From positions 1 through 49,018 of the forward strand of contig JAMPXY010000005.1 in the NCBI GenBank assembly GCA_023700945.1: DNA of 49,018 nt. The letters run 5' to 3'. The number at the start of each line of letters is the position of its first letter. Position 1 is the stretch's first letter. This document shows, in pieces, positions 36,605-48,291 of this stretch. The notes below the pieces were generated by a model, which made no database searches, had not been told where the DNA came from, and saw only the letters and a program-made list of their open reading frames with translations. A program made the translations under genes and the position numbers. The DNA is from Alphaproteobacteria bacterium. Its GTDB lineage: Bacteria; Pseudomonadota; Alphaproteobacteria; Micavibrionales; Micavibrionaceae.

Positions 36605-38767
36605 TTACCTGATGGTCGCAGCTACCAGTGCCGGAGTCAGGATTTGCGGTAATACCACCGGTGCCGGACGAAGACCGCTGTCTGGGTCGCGTGGCCCGTA
36701 ATACACGTAGAGCGGCACCCCTTTGCGTCCATGGCTGTCGAGAAATTTTGTTATCTCGGGATTCTGGTTGGTCCAGTCACCCTTCAAGGCGCGGACACCC
36801 TTTTCTGCAAACAGCATCCGGGTTTCCGGAATATCAAGGGCAACCCGCTCATTGACCTTGCAGGTAATGCACCAGGCAGCGGTCATGTCAACGAAAACGG
36901 CTTCATCTCCCTGCAGCAATTCATCCAAGCGGTTTTGGGAAAATGATTCCCATATGCCGTCCGCGGGGATGTGACTGGCCACTGTCGCCGGGGCTTTCAT
37001 CGGCAGAGGCTTTAAGGCTTCGGCAAAACCAGTGGCCAGACCGGCAATAAAAATCAGCAAGATCAGGCTGCTCACCAGAAAGCGGGCCAATTTATGCTGC
37101 GGTCTGTGCCCCCACGCCCATAAGGTGAAAGCGACCGCAATCATCCCGGTCAGGGCGGCCAGAATCGACATCCCTCCGGCTTGCTGCGCAAAAACCCAGA
37201 CCAGCCAGGCTGCCGAGGCGTACATGGGAAAAGCCAGAAATTGCTTGAAAGTTTCCATCCATGCCCCGGGACGCGGAAGCAATTTGCGTAAGGGGGGGAT
37301 TAATGTCAGTAGCAAGTAAGGCAGCGCCAATCCCAGTCCAAGCGCCAGAAAAATAGTCATCCCCTGAACGGCAGGCTGGGTCAGGGCAAAACCCATTGCC
37401 ACGCCCATAAAAGGTGCAGTACAGGGGGTCGCCACCAGTGTGGCCAAAACGCCGGTAAAAAAAGCGCCGCGCCACCCGTTTTGCTGCGCCAGTTTCTGTC
37501 CTGCATTTGTGAAGGATCCCTGCAGCAAAAAAACTCCGGAGAGATTGAGGCCGATTACAAATAGCAACAAAGCTAGAGCATAGACCACCATCGGATTTTG
37601 CAGCTGGAACCCCCAACCGATCTGGGCTCCCCCGGCCTTGAGTGCCATCAAAATGGCGGCAATCAGGGAAAAACTCAGGATGATACCAGCGGTGTAGGCT
37701 AAACCGGAGACCGCAGCATAGGTTTGTTCTTTATCGCTCATTTTCGACAGGCTGATCGCCTTGAGGGACAGTACCGGAAAGACGCAGGGCATCAAATTGA
37801 GAATCAGGCCGCCAAGTACAGCAAACAGAAGGGCGGTTAGTAAGGAGAGGGGCTGGCTTGGCCCTGGGGCGGCGGTTAGGGGCGAATTATCACTGGCAAA
37901 AGACGGCGCTGCGGTGCCTGCCGCCGGGATGGTAGCCGTCAGTGTTAGTTCAACACCTTGTAATATATTATCTTTATCATTGTATGTGAGAAGTGTACGT
38001 ATGTCTTTGATCTCGGTCAGCGCGCGGTCGCCGCGCTTCTGGCGGAGGATTAGGCTGTCCTTATCGGTGGTGATGGTAACCGTGGCCGGATTGTCGACGA
38101 CCCCCCATTCATAGGGGATCAAAGCCGCTGTATCTATCTGTATGTTTTGCATATCAGAGGGATTTTGCGGTGTTACAGTCGCTATCAGCACACCGTTCTC
38201 TTCGCTGTATGTGCCCGACCATCCCTCTGTACGCGGCATTTTGCTGCGGGCATCCGTTATGAGTGTGGTGTGGTTGATTACTGTGCCGTCATTTAATGTG
38301 AAGCTATGGCGGCTGGTTTCGGGGATGCAGATATCCTTGCAAACCAAAATGGTAAATTCGGCGGCGAGGGTGAGGGGGCCTGTGGGCAGGGGGTCTGGTG
38401 CCTGAATACGCTGCAGCAAAATGGCTGTATCTTCATAGCCATAATTCAACAAGCCGCTATAGAGGATTTTGTGCGGTGTGGGCCAGTTAATTTCACTTGC
38501 TACAAAACCAGCGGGCAAAGTCCAGAAAATCTCAGGGGGGGTTCCGGAATCTCCGGCATTGATCCAGTAGCTATGCCAGCCGTCTTCTAGTGTTTGTTCA
38601 ATTGCGATCGTCAGGATTTCTCCGGCTGCGAGAGTATTGCGTTCGGGCAGGACACGGATTTGGGCGTGACGGGGTTCTTCGCTGGCGGGGGTTTGGGCCT
38701 GAGCCGGTGCCGGGATTAGCAGCGTGGCTATATATAATGTGTGAAGTAAAAACCGTGTCCGGCGCAT
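36605..38767 (-). CDS. DsbD/ScsB-family thiol:disulfide interchange protein
   Basis: Signal peptide, N-terminal periplasmic domain with CKDIC, membrane domain 'LNLMPCVFPVLSLKA' and 'VATPCTAPFMGVAMG', C-terminal thioredoxin domain 'AAWCITCKVNE'. Confidence 0.93.
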   Translation of the reverse strand: MRRTRFLLHTLYIATLLIPAPAQAQTPASEEPRHAQIRVLPERNTLAAGEILTIAIEQTLEDGWHSYWINAGDSGTPPEIFWTLPAGFVASEINWPTPHKILYSGLLNYGYEDTAILLQRIQAPDPLPTGPLTLAAEFTILVCKDICIPETSRHSFTLNDGTVINHTTLITDARSKMPRTEGWSGTYSEENGVLIATVTPQNPSDMQNIQIDTAALIPYEWGVVDNPATVTITTDKDSLILRQKRGDRALTEIKDIRTLLTYNDKDNILQGVELTLTATIPAAGTAAPSFASDNSPLTAAPGPSQPLSLLTALLFAVLGGLILNLMPCVFPVLSLKAISLSKMSDKEQTYAAVSGLAYTAGIILSFSLIAAILMALKAGGAQIGWGFQLQNPMVVYALALLLFVIGLNLSGVFLLQGSFTNAGQKLAQQNGWRGAFFTGVLATLVATPCTAPFMGVAMGFALTQPAVQGMTIFLALGLGLALPYLLLTLIPPLRKLLPRPGAWMETFKQFLAFPMYASAAWLVWVFAQQAGGMSILAALTGMIAVAFTLWAWGHRPQHKLARFLVSSLILLIFIAGLATGFAEALKPLPMKAPATVASHIPADGIWESFSQNRLDELLQGDEAVFVDMTAAWCITCKVNERVALDIPETRMLFAEKGVRALKGDWTNQNPEITKFLDSHGRKGVPLYVYYGPRDPDSGLRPAPVVLPQILTPALVAATIR

Positions 38768-38869
38768 GTGCGGCTAATCCTCTGATTTAAAGACTATAAT
38801 AATGTAACGCATTCAGGCCTGCCGTCCATCGCCCTTTCAGCAGAAACAGGGATTTGTTGGAATGTATAT

Positions 38870-38898
38870 TTGACATAATATTAATTGTCATGTAGTCT
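38870..38898 (+). promoter_or_regulatory. putative promoter with embedded inverted repeat upstream of the 72-aa ORF
   Basis: TTGACA hexamer; TGACA-TAATATTAAT-TGTCA inverted repeat at 38871-38890. Confidence 0.3.
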
Positions 38899-38937
38899 CT
38901 TAGTCACTGTTTCGCTCTATGAGGGGAGTTTACCGTT

Positions 38938-39156
38938 ATGACTACACCGACACCGCACGCCTTGGGGGCTCATGCCGATCTGGCTGTAACGCCAGAAGAA
39001 GATCAGGCTTTTGAAGCTTTGGCGCGCTCACTGACGGAGTCAGCAGGCCTTGCGTCCGCGGCCCCGCAGGCGATGAATTTTGCCGAACATCAGCTGAACG
39101 TCGCCCACATTCAAGGTCGTGGCAGTAAATCCACCCAGACGTTCAAGCCCTCTTGA
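38938..39156 (+). CDS. small hypothetical protein (72 aa)
   Basis: ATG preceded by GAGGGGAG; intact ORF with low hydrophobicity. Confidence 0.5.
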   Translation: MTTPTPHALGAHADLAVTPEEDQAFEALARSLTESAGLASAAPQAMNFAEHQLNVAHIQGRGSKSTQTFKPS

Positions 39157-39284
39157 GCTTGCCTTGGTTTCTTCGCCGCTTGATCCGCCTGTGATCGAAT
39201 CGCATACGTGCCCTTGACTCCCGCAGCGCGTCATGGGGAAATAGGCCCTGTTTCCAATAAAAACACAATTGCAGGGACCAAGCC

Positions 39285-41288
<2,004 letters not shown>

Positions 41289-41372
41289 GCGTTTGCCTCA
41301 TTTTCTTGTGTCGGGTGTACTTTTTCCTGTATACCCTGCGGATGATATAGCCATAATACCGGTCACAAAAGC

Positions 41373-42353
41373 ATGATACTCGGGCCTGCCTTTTTACGTC
41401 AGAATTTCTTGGCAGCGTTTTCAGCGCCGCTAGCTACACCTCATGCGGTTTTAAAGCAGGCGGCAGATGAAAATGCGGCAGTGATGGCCGACTTTTTTAA
41501 AGCTGATGATTATGTGGTGGTCAAGGCTTGGGGCTGGGATCCCGAGGATTATACTGCCGATTATGTTGCCACGGCCCTGATCCCGCATCTTGATATGTGT
41601 GATCAGGAGAGTAATAAGCTGACATTGAATATTTACACTCCCAATCAAGACAGACAACTGGGCTATTTGGAGTTTTATGCCAATGGCCGGATGCAGCTTC
41701 CCTTTGTATCGTGTCGTCTGCTGCCGTCTTGTCAGGATTTGGTGCTGGTGCACGAGGTCTATGAGGCGGCGCTGGTGCAGGCAGAAAAGGCCGGCTTGGT
41801 ACAAACCCCGAAGACGCCATTGCCTGCCATGATGCGTGAGGCGTTTACCCGGGCCGCCGCTGGCAGAGTTGAGACGGCACGCCTTCATATACGTCCTTAT
41901 CATCCTGCCGACAGCGATAAAATTGCCTTATATCCTTATGAGGGCGGTCATGAATGCTCGGGTTATTTTGCTAAAGAAGTGGCCGGAATTGAAATGGGTC
42001 AGCTCTATGCTGGAATTTTTGCCAAGGTCACGGGGGAACTCGTAGGAGAACTGGGGTTCTGGCAAGATGAGCTTGAGAGGTCGCGGATGTCGTATCAAAT
42101 CAAACCGGTTTGGCGCGGGCAGGGGCTGGCCTCTGAAGCCCATCAGGCGGGATTGGCCTGGACAGACCGGTTCTTGCCGCAGCCCATTCGCTGTGCAGAA
42201 TTTGTGCTTGGCAACCATCAGTCTCAATCGGTCTTGAGAAAATCAGGATTCAACAGGACAGGCGAGGTGACGTGCCAAACTCCCGGTTTTGAGGGCGTCA
42301 CCGTGGTCGTCATGGAACGCCCGCAAGCTGGTTTTGCACCTGCGGGGCTGTAA
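41373..42353 (+). CDS. protein with C-terminal GNAT acetyltransferase domain and an unassigned N-terminal domain
   Basis: 'LGFWQDELERSRMSYQIKPVWRGQGLASEAHQAGLAWTDRFLPQPIRCAEFVLGNHQSQSVLRKSGFN' is the RimJ/RimL-type GNAT core. Confidence 0.8.
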   Translation: MILGPAFLRQNFLAAFSAPLATPHAVLKQAADENAAVMADFFKADDYVVVKAWGWDPEDYTADYVATALIPHLDMCDQESNKLTLNIYTPNQDRQLGYLEFYANGRMQLPFVSCRLLPSCQDLVLVHEVYEAALVQAEKAGLVQTPKTPLPAMMREAFTRAAAGRVETARLHIRPYHPADSDKIALYPYEGGHECSGYFAKEVAGIEMGQLYAGIFAKVTGELVGELGFWQDELERSRMSYQIKPVWRGQGLASEAHQAGLAWTDRFLPQPIRCAEFVLGNHQSQSVLRKSGFNRTGEVTCQTPGFEGVTVVVMERPQAGFAPAGL

Positions 42354-42457
42354 GTCTCCTTCCCCATCAGATTTATTTTTGTAGATGATCAAGCGGTTTT
42401 CCCCCTATAACTCTGGGGTGGGCGTAGCGTTAGAAGCAAGATATTGCCGAGGGTGTT

Positions 42458-43627
42458 GTGGTTACTGAGTCTTCTTTGAAATTCAGACATATAGTCGAAA
42501 ATCTCTCCTCCAATCCCGGGGCGGAAATTGTCCGTTATGGGCGGCGCAAAGCCGGTGTGCTTTCGCTCGGGCAGGGCGAAGGTGATATTGCCACCCCGGA
42601 TTTCATCATGCGCGCCGCCGAAGAGGCAATGAGGCAGGGTAAAACCTTTTATGGCCCGGTGCTGGGTCATGAGGAGTTGCGTCAAGAAATCGCTACCTAC
42701 TATGCCAGACTGCATCATGTGGATTTGCCATCGCACCGTGTCTTTGTTACGGGCTCGGGCACTACGGCGATGCATCTGGCTTTGACGGCTTTGCTGGATG
42801 AGGATGAGGAGGCTGTGGCTGTAACGCCCATTTGGAAAAATCTGGTGGGGGCGGTGGAGTTGGCCGAGGCACGTGTGCGTGAAGTTCCTTTGCGCTATCA
42901 GGAGGGTGTCTGGCATCTTGATATGCAGCAGCTGTTTGATTCCTGCACCCCACAAACCAGAGTTATTCTTGTAACGTCACCCTCAAACCCTGCCGGTTGG
43001 GTGATGACCCGCGAGGAGATGAGAACCCTGCTGGAGTTTACCCGCGCACGCGGTATCTGGATTCTTTCAGATGAGGTCTATGCCCGTACAACCTATGAGC
43101 TGGTGCATGCGCCGAGTTTCCTTGAGGTCGCGGAACCGGATGATCTGCTGTTTGTTGTTAACAGCTTTTCCAAAAACTGGGCGATGACCGGCTGGCGGCT
43201 GGGGTGGCTGGTAGGTCCTGCGGCGGCGGAAGCGGCAATTCGCGATATTGCGATCTATGATAATATGGGTCCACCCAGCTTTACCCAGTTTGGTGGTCTG
43301 GCGGCCTTGCGTCACGGTGAGGATTTTATCGAGCAGCAGCGTCAGTTATGGCGAGCCAATCGTGATCTGGTACATGAGACGTTCCGGGCCTCTAACCGGA
43401 TTGAGGCGGAAAAACCAGCTGCCACGTTTTATAGCTTCTTTAAGGTTGAGGGCGAACCTGATTGTTTGGCGTTGGCCCGGCGCCTGATTGATGAGGTATC
43501 TTTGTCGATGGCCCCCGGTTGCGCCTTTGGTAAGGTTGGGCAGGGTTATATGCGTATGTGTTTTGCTGTGTCACGGCCCAAGCTTGAGGATGCCCTTGAC
43601 CGTTTGCAAACGGCATTGAAGAGGTAA
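42458..43627 (+). CDS. PLP-dependent class I/II aminotransferase
   Basis: 'VTSPSNPAGWVMTREEM', 'ILSDEVYARTTYE', PLP-lysine region 'VNSFSKNWAMTGWRLGWLV'. Confidence 0.93.
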   Translation: MVTESSLKFRHIVENLSSNPGAEIVRYGRRKAGVLSLGQGEGDIATPDFIMRAAEEAMRQGKTFYGPVLGHEELRQEIATYYARLHHVDLPSHRVFVTGSGTTAMHLALTALLDEDEEAVAVTPIWKNLVGAVELAEARVREVPLRYQEGVWHLDMQQLFDSCTPQTRVILVTSPSNPAGWVMTREEMRTLLEFTRARGIWILSDEVYARTTYELVHAPSFLEVAEPDDLLFVVNSFSKNWAMTGWRLGWLVGPAAAEAAIRDIAIYDNMGPPSFTQFGGLAALRHGEDFIEQQRQLWRANRDLVHETFRASNRIEAEKPAATFYSFFKVEGEPDCLALARRLIDEVSLSMAPGCAFGKVGQGYMRMCFAVSRPKLEDALDRLQTALKR

Positions 43628-43631
43628 AGAT

Positions 43632-44186
43632 ATGAAGCGTGGCTATTTCGGGGTCGGGGTCGAAGGGATCAGCAAGGAAGGTAATGTTGGCAATTTGCTG
43701 CGATCAACTCACGCTTTCGGCGGCAGCTTCTTTTTTACAATAGCGCCGGGGCTTGATGTCGAGGGCATGCGGGTTTCTGATACGTCCGGGGCCTTTGATC
43801 ATGTACCTTATTATCAGTATAATAAACTTGATGATCTGCTTTTGCCTCAAGGATGTACGCTGGTGGGCGTTGAACTGGCCATGGACTCGATAGAGTTGCC
43901 CAGTTTCCGCCATCCGATCCGGGCCGCCTATGTGCTGGGTCCAGAGATGGGTAGTCTGTCGCCTGCCCTGACCGAGAAATGCGATTTTATTATCAAAATT
44001 CCGATGAAGTTCTGCGTCAATGTCGGAGTGGCGGGGGCGATTGTTATGTATGATCGCCTTATTTCCAATAATCGATTCCCTGATCGCCCCGTCAAAATGG
44101 GGGGGCCGGATATCGGTGTTATGAAGCCGGTGTCTTCTCACCCCAAGCGACCATTTACGCGCAAGAAGATCAGGGCAGAGGCCTAA
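43632..44186 (+). CDS. SpoU/TrmH-family RNA 2'-O-methyltransferase
   Basis: 'EGNVGNLLRSTHAFGGSFFFTI', 'AAYVLGPEMGSLSPALTEKCDFIIKIPMKFCVNVGVAGAIVMYDRL' (SpoU motifs 1-3). Confidence 0.92.
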   Translation: MKRGYFGVGVEGISKEGNVGNLLRSTHAFGGSFFFTIAPGLDVEGMRVSDTSGAFDHVPYYQYNKLDDLLLPQGCTLVGVELAMDSIELPSFRHPIRAAYVLGPEMGSLSPALTEKCDFIIKIPMKFCVNVGVAGAIVMYDRLISNNRFPDRPVKMGGPDIGVMKPVSSHPKRPFTRKKIRAEA

Positions 44187-44312
44187 GTCTGACGGGGGTA
44201 GGTTTTTTCTGTTTGGCATGCCCGTGGAGGGCGATATACTAGGCCAGATTTCTTACTCTGGCCCTTGAGCCGGTTCTTACTATCCCCTGTTCTAAGATAA
44301 TAGGTTTTCCTC

Positions 44313-44828
44313 ATGAGCAAACAATATCTGGTTTTGGCAGCAGTTTTATGGGTCATGGTGGCGGGATTGGCACCGGCACAGGCGGCGGAGCCGCGCACAG
44401 TGGGAACGTTTGGCAAATGGCAGGCTTGGGTGCTGGAGGATGAGTCCGGCAAGGTTTGTTATATGCTCGCGAGCCCTGAGAAGCATAGTGGGGCCTATAA
44501 GGCGCGAGGCGATATCTATGCCCTGATCACGCACCGCCCAGGTGAAGGTAGTAAAAATGTGTTCAGCTATATTGCCGGATACGATTACCAGCCGGGCAGC
44601 GGTGTCAGCCTCAAGATCGGTGAGAAGACCTTCCCGCTGTTCACGCATAAAGATACGGCCTGGGCGCAGGATGCGACCTTTGATAACGCCATCACCGAAG
44701 CTATCCGTAAGGGTTCAACCATGGTGGTGACCGGAACCTCGGCGCGGGGGACACTGACAACTGACAGCTTTAGCCTGAAAGGTTCAGGCGGGGCGCATGA
44801 TGCAATTAGTCGTGAATGCGGAATCTAG
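44313..44828 (+). CDS. invasion-associated locus B (IalB) family protein
   Basis: Signal peptide, 'FGKWQAWVLEDESGKVCYMLASPEKHSG...DIYALITHRPGEGSKNVFSYIAGYDYQPGSGVSLKIGEKTFPLF'. Confidence 0.9.
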   Translation: MSKQYLVLAAVLWVMVAGLAPAQAAEPRTVGTFGKWQAWVLEDESGKVCYMLASPEKHSGAYKARGDIYALITHRPGEGSKNVFSYIAGYDYQPGSGVSLKIGEKTFPLFTHKDTAWAQDATFDNAITEAIRKGSTMVVTGTSARGTLTTDSFSLKGSGGAHDAISRECGI

Positions 44829-45081
44829 AGGGGCCGAGATTTCTCGGCTCAAAGGCAAGAGACGCAAAAGTTCACTTATGATTACACATAACACAGGCTT
44901 ATCCCCTGAAAATAACTGATATTATGAAAAATCAAGGTTGCGGTAGCAAAAGAGCTATGCTAACCATTCACAATCCCGTGTACATTATAGTGACAGTCAA
45001 TATTTTATTAATGATTGTCCCTACCGACATGGTTGGTGTGACTGACGGGATAACAGGCGTAACAACATAAGTAACTGATGA

Positions 45082-46668
45082 ATGCTTCATCATAAACATT
45101 CAAGGCACACCCCCCACCACTGGCAGTCTATGCTGGGTAAGGTCAATTCGTACCTGCCGCTGCGCCAGCGTGATGTTTTAACACGCGAAGGCAAGATGCG
45201 GATGCGCTATGTTGTTTCGGGTGTGGCCCTGAGCGTCTTGCTGCTGGCTGGAACGTCAGTGGCCACAATCAATCTGGCTTCTTTGGCGGCGCAAATCCCT
45301 GCGAATGCGCGTATGGCGCAACTGGCCTCTATCGAACCGGCTTCGGGTCTCTCACAGGCGGCTTCTTTGATGGTCATGGATGGTGACCGCGATCCGGTGG
45401 CGGCTGAGCGTCTGGCCGCAGCACAAAAGCGTTTGCATCGCTACAAGAGTTTAAATGACACTGATACAGTGGCTCATGCCTCTCAAGAATATGCGGCATT
45501 GGCCGAAGCTCCGGCGGTTGACTCCAGCCTCCCGCGTGAAGAAGAAATTAAGATCGGTAAGGGTGATACACTGGGCGGTGTTTTAAAGCGTGCCGGATTA
45601 TCGGGGGCAGATTCCCATCAGGTGATACAGGCGATGAAAGGGTATTACGATCCCCGCGATATCAAGCCTGGCCAGGTGCTGAATTTACGTTTCGAGCCCT
45701 CAGCCTCAGAGGGGGGTCACCAATTTGCCTCTTTGCAGATGCAGCTCGATCCGCTGCGTTCTTTAAGCTTGCAACGTTCAGGCCCAGAGAGTTTCAGTTC
45801 ATCGATTTCTGAAAAAGAAGTACGGAAGAAGATTGAGGCCCGGCGGACAGAAATTGAAAATTCGCTTTACGGTTCGGCTTTGAAGTCGGGCTTGCCGCGG
45901 GCTGTGGTGGCGGAAGCTATTCGGATCTATTCCTATGATGTCGATTTCCAGCGTGATATCCAACGTGGCGATAGCATCGAAGTTCTCTATGAACAATACC
46001 AGACTGAAGATGGCCATCAGGTCAAAACGGGTAATGTTCTAATGGCGCGGATCAATGTTGGCGGTCAGATCAAAACAGCCTATCGCTATGAAGGTAAGGA
46101 TGGTCATGTCGATTACTTTACGCAGGATGGTAAAAGTCTGCGTAAGACGATCATGATGACGCCGATTGACGGTGCGCGTATTTCCTCTGGCTTTGGTATG
46201 CGGAAACATCCGGTGCTGGGCTATAGCAAAATGCACAAGGGGATGGATTTCGCGGCGCCGACGGGTACCCCGATTTTTGCCGCCGGTGACGGTACTGTTG
46301 AAAAGGCTAGCCGTTTCAGCTCCTACGGAAATTACGTAAAAATTCGTCATGCTGGGGGTATGAAGACCGCCTATGCGCATTTAAGCCGGTACGGTAAGGG
46401 CATTACCCCGGGTACGCGTGTCAAACAGGGTCAGATTATCGGCTATGTTGGTACGACCGGTCGTTCGACCGGCCCGCATTTGCATTTTGAAGTTCTGGTG
46501 AACGGTGTTCAGGTCAATCCGCGCAGCATCAAGGCGCAGCAGGGTGAGCCGCTGAAAGGGACGGAGTTGGCCTCTTTTAAAGAGAGTATCCGCAAACTGG
46601 ATACCCAGTACACTGGCCTGACCAAGGGTCTCGAGATGGCCAGCGCTTCACAGGCCGCTGTTAACTAG
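45082..46668 (+). CDS. M23-family murein endopeptidase
   Basis: N-terminal TM, LysM/OapA-like 'IKIGKGDTLGGVLKRAGLSGADSHQVIQAMK', LytM core 'SGFGMRKHPVLGYSKMHKGMDFAAPTGTPIFAAGDGTVEKA' and 'TGRSTGPHLHFEVLVNG'. Confidence 0.94.
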   Translation: MLHHKHSRHTPHHWQSMLGKVNSYLPLRQRDVLTREGKMRMRYVVSGVALSVLLLAGTSVATINLASLAAQIPANARMAQLASIEPASGLSQAASLMVMDGDRDPVAAERLAAAQKRLHRYKSLNDTDTVAHASQEYAALAEAPAVDSSLPREEEIKIGKGDTLGGVLKRAGLSGADSHQVIQAMKGYYDPRDIKPGQVLNLRFEPSASEGGHQFASLQMQLDPLRSLSLQRSGPESFSSSISEKEVRKKIEARRTEIENSLYGSALKSGLPRAVVAEAIRIYSYDVDFQRDIQRGDSIEVLYEQYQTEDGHQVKTGNVLMARINVGGQIKTAYRYEGKDGHVDYFTQDGKSLRKTIMMTPIDGARISSGFGMRKHPVLGYSKMHKGMDFAAPTGTPIFAAGDGTVEKASRFSSYGNYVKIRHAGGMKTAYAHLSRYGKGITPGTRVKQGQIIGYVGTTGRSTGPHLHFEVLVNGVQVNPRSIKAQQGEPLKGTELASFKESIRKLDTQYTGLTKGLEMASASQAAVN

Positions 46669-46761
46669 GACCGTTTTCCATTTCTCTTGACGTCTGGCTT
46701 GCCAACGCGCAAGACTATTCCCCAATCCATAATAATAAAAGACAGATGACAGGGGACTATC

Positions 46762-48291
46762 ATGACGCATTTTTCCTATACCGATAAAGCGAACAAACAG
46801 GGCGATATTCTCGTTGTACCCGTGTTTGATAAGCCGGGTGACGCTGCTGTTTCCCGGATGGTTGATGACCGTTTGGGCGGCGCGGTCGCACATGCGGTGA
46901 ATACCGATCAGAATTTCAAAGGTAAGGCAGGACAGACGTTGGTTGTGCCTGCTCCGGCTGATAGCGGCTACAAGAAACTCATTCTGCTGGGCTTGGGTTC
47001 GGGTAAAGCCATGGACTCTTTGCGCGCTGAAACGATTGGTGGAAAGCTCCACGGGGCGGTTTCCGCAACAGGTATGGCGAGGGTGACGGTTCTGGCTGAT
47101 GATTTCAGGGGGGATACAGCGTCACTGGCAGCCGATCTCGCCAATGGATTTTTGCTGAAGTCCTATCGTTTCGACAAACATAAATCGAATGCTCCGGCGG
47201 CTCCGGCTTATAATATTGATATAATCCAAGACAATCCTTGCCCGGCGCGTGAACGGTTCGATCAGCTGGCACCGGTGTCCGCTGGTGCTTTTCTTGCGCG
47301 CGATCTGGCCAATGAACCGCCGAATGTATTGAACCCCGAGACAATGGCGCTGCGCGTTCTGAGTTCTGTGACTCCGTTGGGGGTCAGCGTTGAAGTGGTG
47401 CGTGAAGATGACATGAAAGCTCAGGGTATGGGCGCTTTTCTGGCGGTTGGTCAGGGCAGTAACGCGGAAAGACGTCCGCGCATGGTTGTGTTGCGTTATA
47501 ACGGCACAGGTGATGAAAAGTCGCGTCCGTTGGCGCTGGTGGGCAAGGGGCTGACGTTTGACACGGGCGGCTTGTCGTTAAAGCAAAACATGTCGAATAT
47601 GAAATTTGATATGGGTGGCGCGGCAGCTGTGGCAGGCACGATGGCGGCTTTGGCCGGACGCAAGGCCAAGGTGGATGTCGTGGCTATTCTGGGCTTGGCC
47701 CGCAATGATATCGGCCCTGATGCTTACTGTGTTGATGATATTGTGACTGCGATGAACGGCAAAACCATCGATATCCAGAACACCGATGCTGAAGGGCGTC
47801 TGGTTCTGGCTGATTGTCTGACCTATGTTCAGCGTCATTTCAAACCGCATACGGTTATTGATCTTGCTACATTGACGGGTGCGTGCAAGGCAGCGTTGGG
47901 GAGCACGATGTGCGGTGTCTTTTCCAATGATAACAGACTCTCCAAACGTATTCAGAATAGCGGGGTCAAAGTCGGTGAGCGCAGTTGGCCTTTGCCGTTA
48001 GGGGAAGAATTCACCAAGGCGATCAAGGGTACATATAGTGATCTGGTCAATGTGGGTGCGGGTGCGCCGGGTGCCAGCACGGCTGCCGCGTTTCTACAGG
48101 AATTTATCGAGGGTGCAACCAAGTGGGCGCACCTCGATATTGCCGGTGTTGCAAACGGGGTATCTGGTCATGCGACCATGCCCGATAAAATAGGAACGGG
48201 CTTTGGTGTGCGCCTGCTTAATCAGTTGATTATCGATCATTTCGAAAAAAAGCCGAAGGCACAGCCAACGCCAGCTTTAAAAGCTCAATAA
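46762..48291 (+). CDS. pepA: leucyl aminopeptidase (M17), second copy
   Basis: 'VGKGLTFDTGGLSLKQNMSNMKFDMGGAAAVAGTMAAL', 'NTDAEGRLVLADCLTYVQ'. Confidence 0.94.
   Translation: MTHFSYTDKANKQGDILVVPVFDKPGDAAVSRMVDDRLGGAVAHAVNTDQNFKGKAGQTLVVPAPADSGYKKLILLGLGSGKAMDSLRAETIGGKLHGAVSATGMARVTVLADDFRGDTASLAADLANGFLLKSYRFDKHKSNAPAAPAYNIDIIQDNPCPARERFDQLAPVSAGAFLARDLANEPPNVLNPETMALRVLSSVTPLGVSVEVVREDDMKAQGMGAFLAVGQGSNAERRPRMVVLRYNGTGDEKSRPLALVGKGLTFDTGGLSLKQNMSNMKFDMGGAAAVAGTMAALAGRKAKVDVVAILGLARNDIGPDAYCVDDIVTAMNGKTIDIQNTDAEGRLVLADCLTYVQRHFKPHTVIDLATLTGACKAALGSTMCGVFSNDNRLSKRIQNSGVKVGERSWPLPLGEEFTKAIKGTYSDLVNVGAGAPGASTAAAFLQEFIEGATKWAHLDIAGVANGVSGHATMPDKIGTGFGVRLLNQLIIDHFEKKPKAQPTPALKAQ

Noticed and set aside
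42389-42955. 188-aa - strand ORF in the aminotransferase gene
   Set aside because: Antisense to a strongly supported PLP enzyme.
44831-44851. GCCGAG-attt-CTCGGC hairpin after the IalB gene
   Set aside because: Short stem with no T-tract; too weak to call a terminator.
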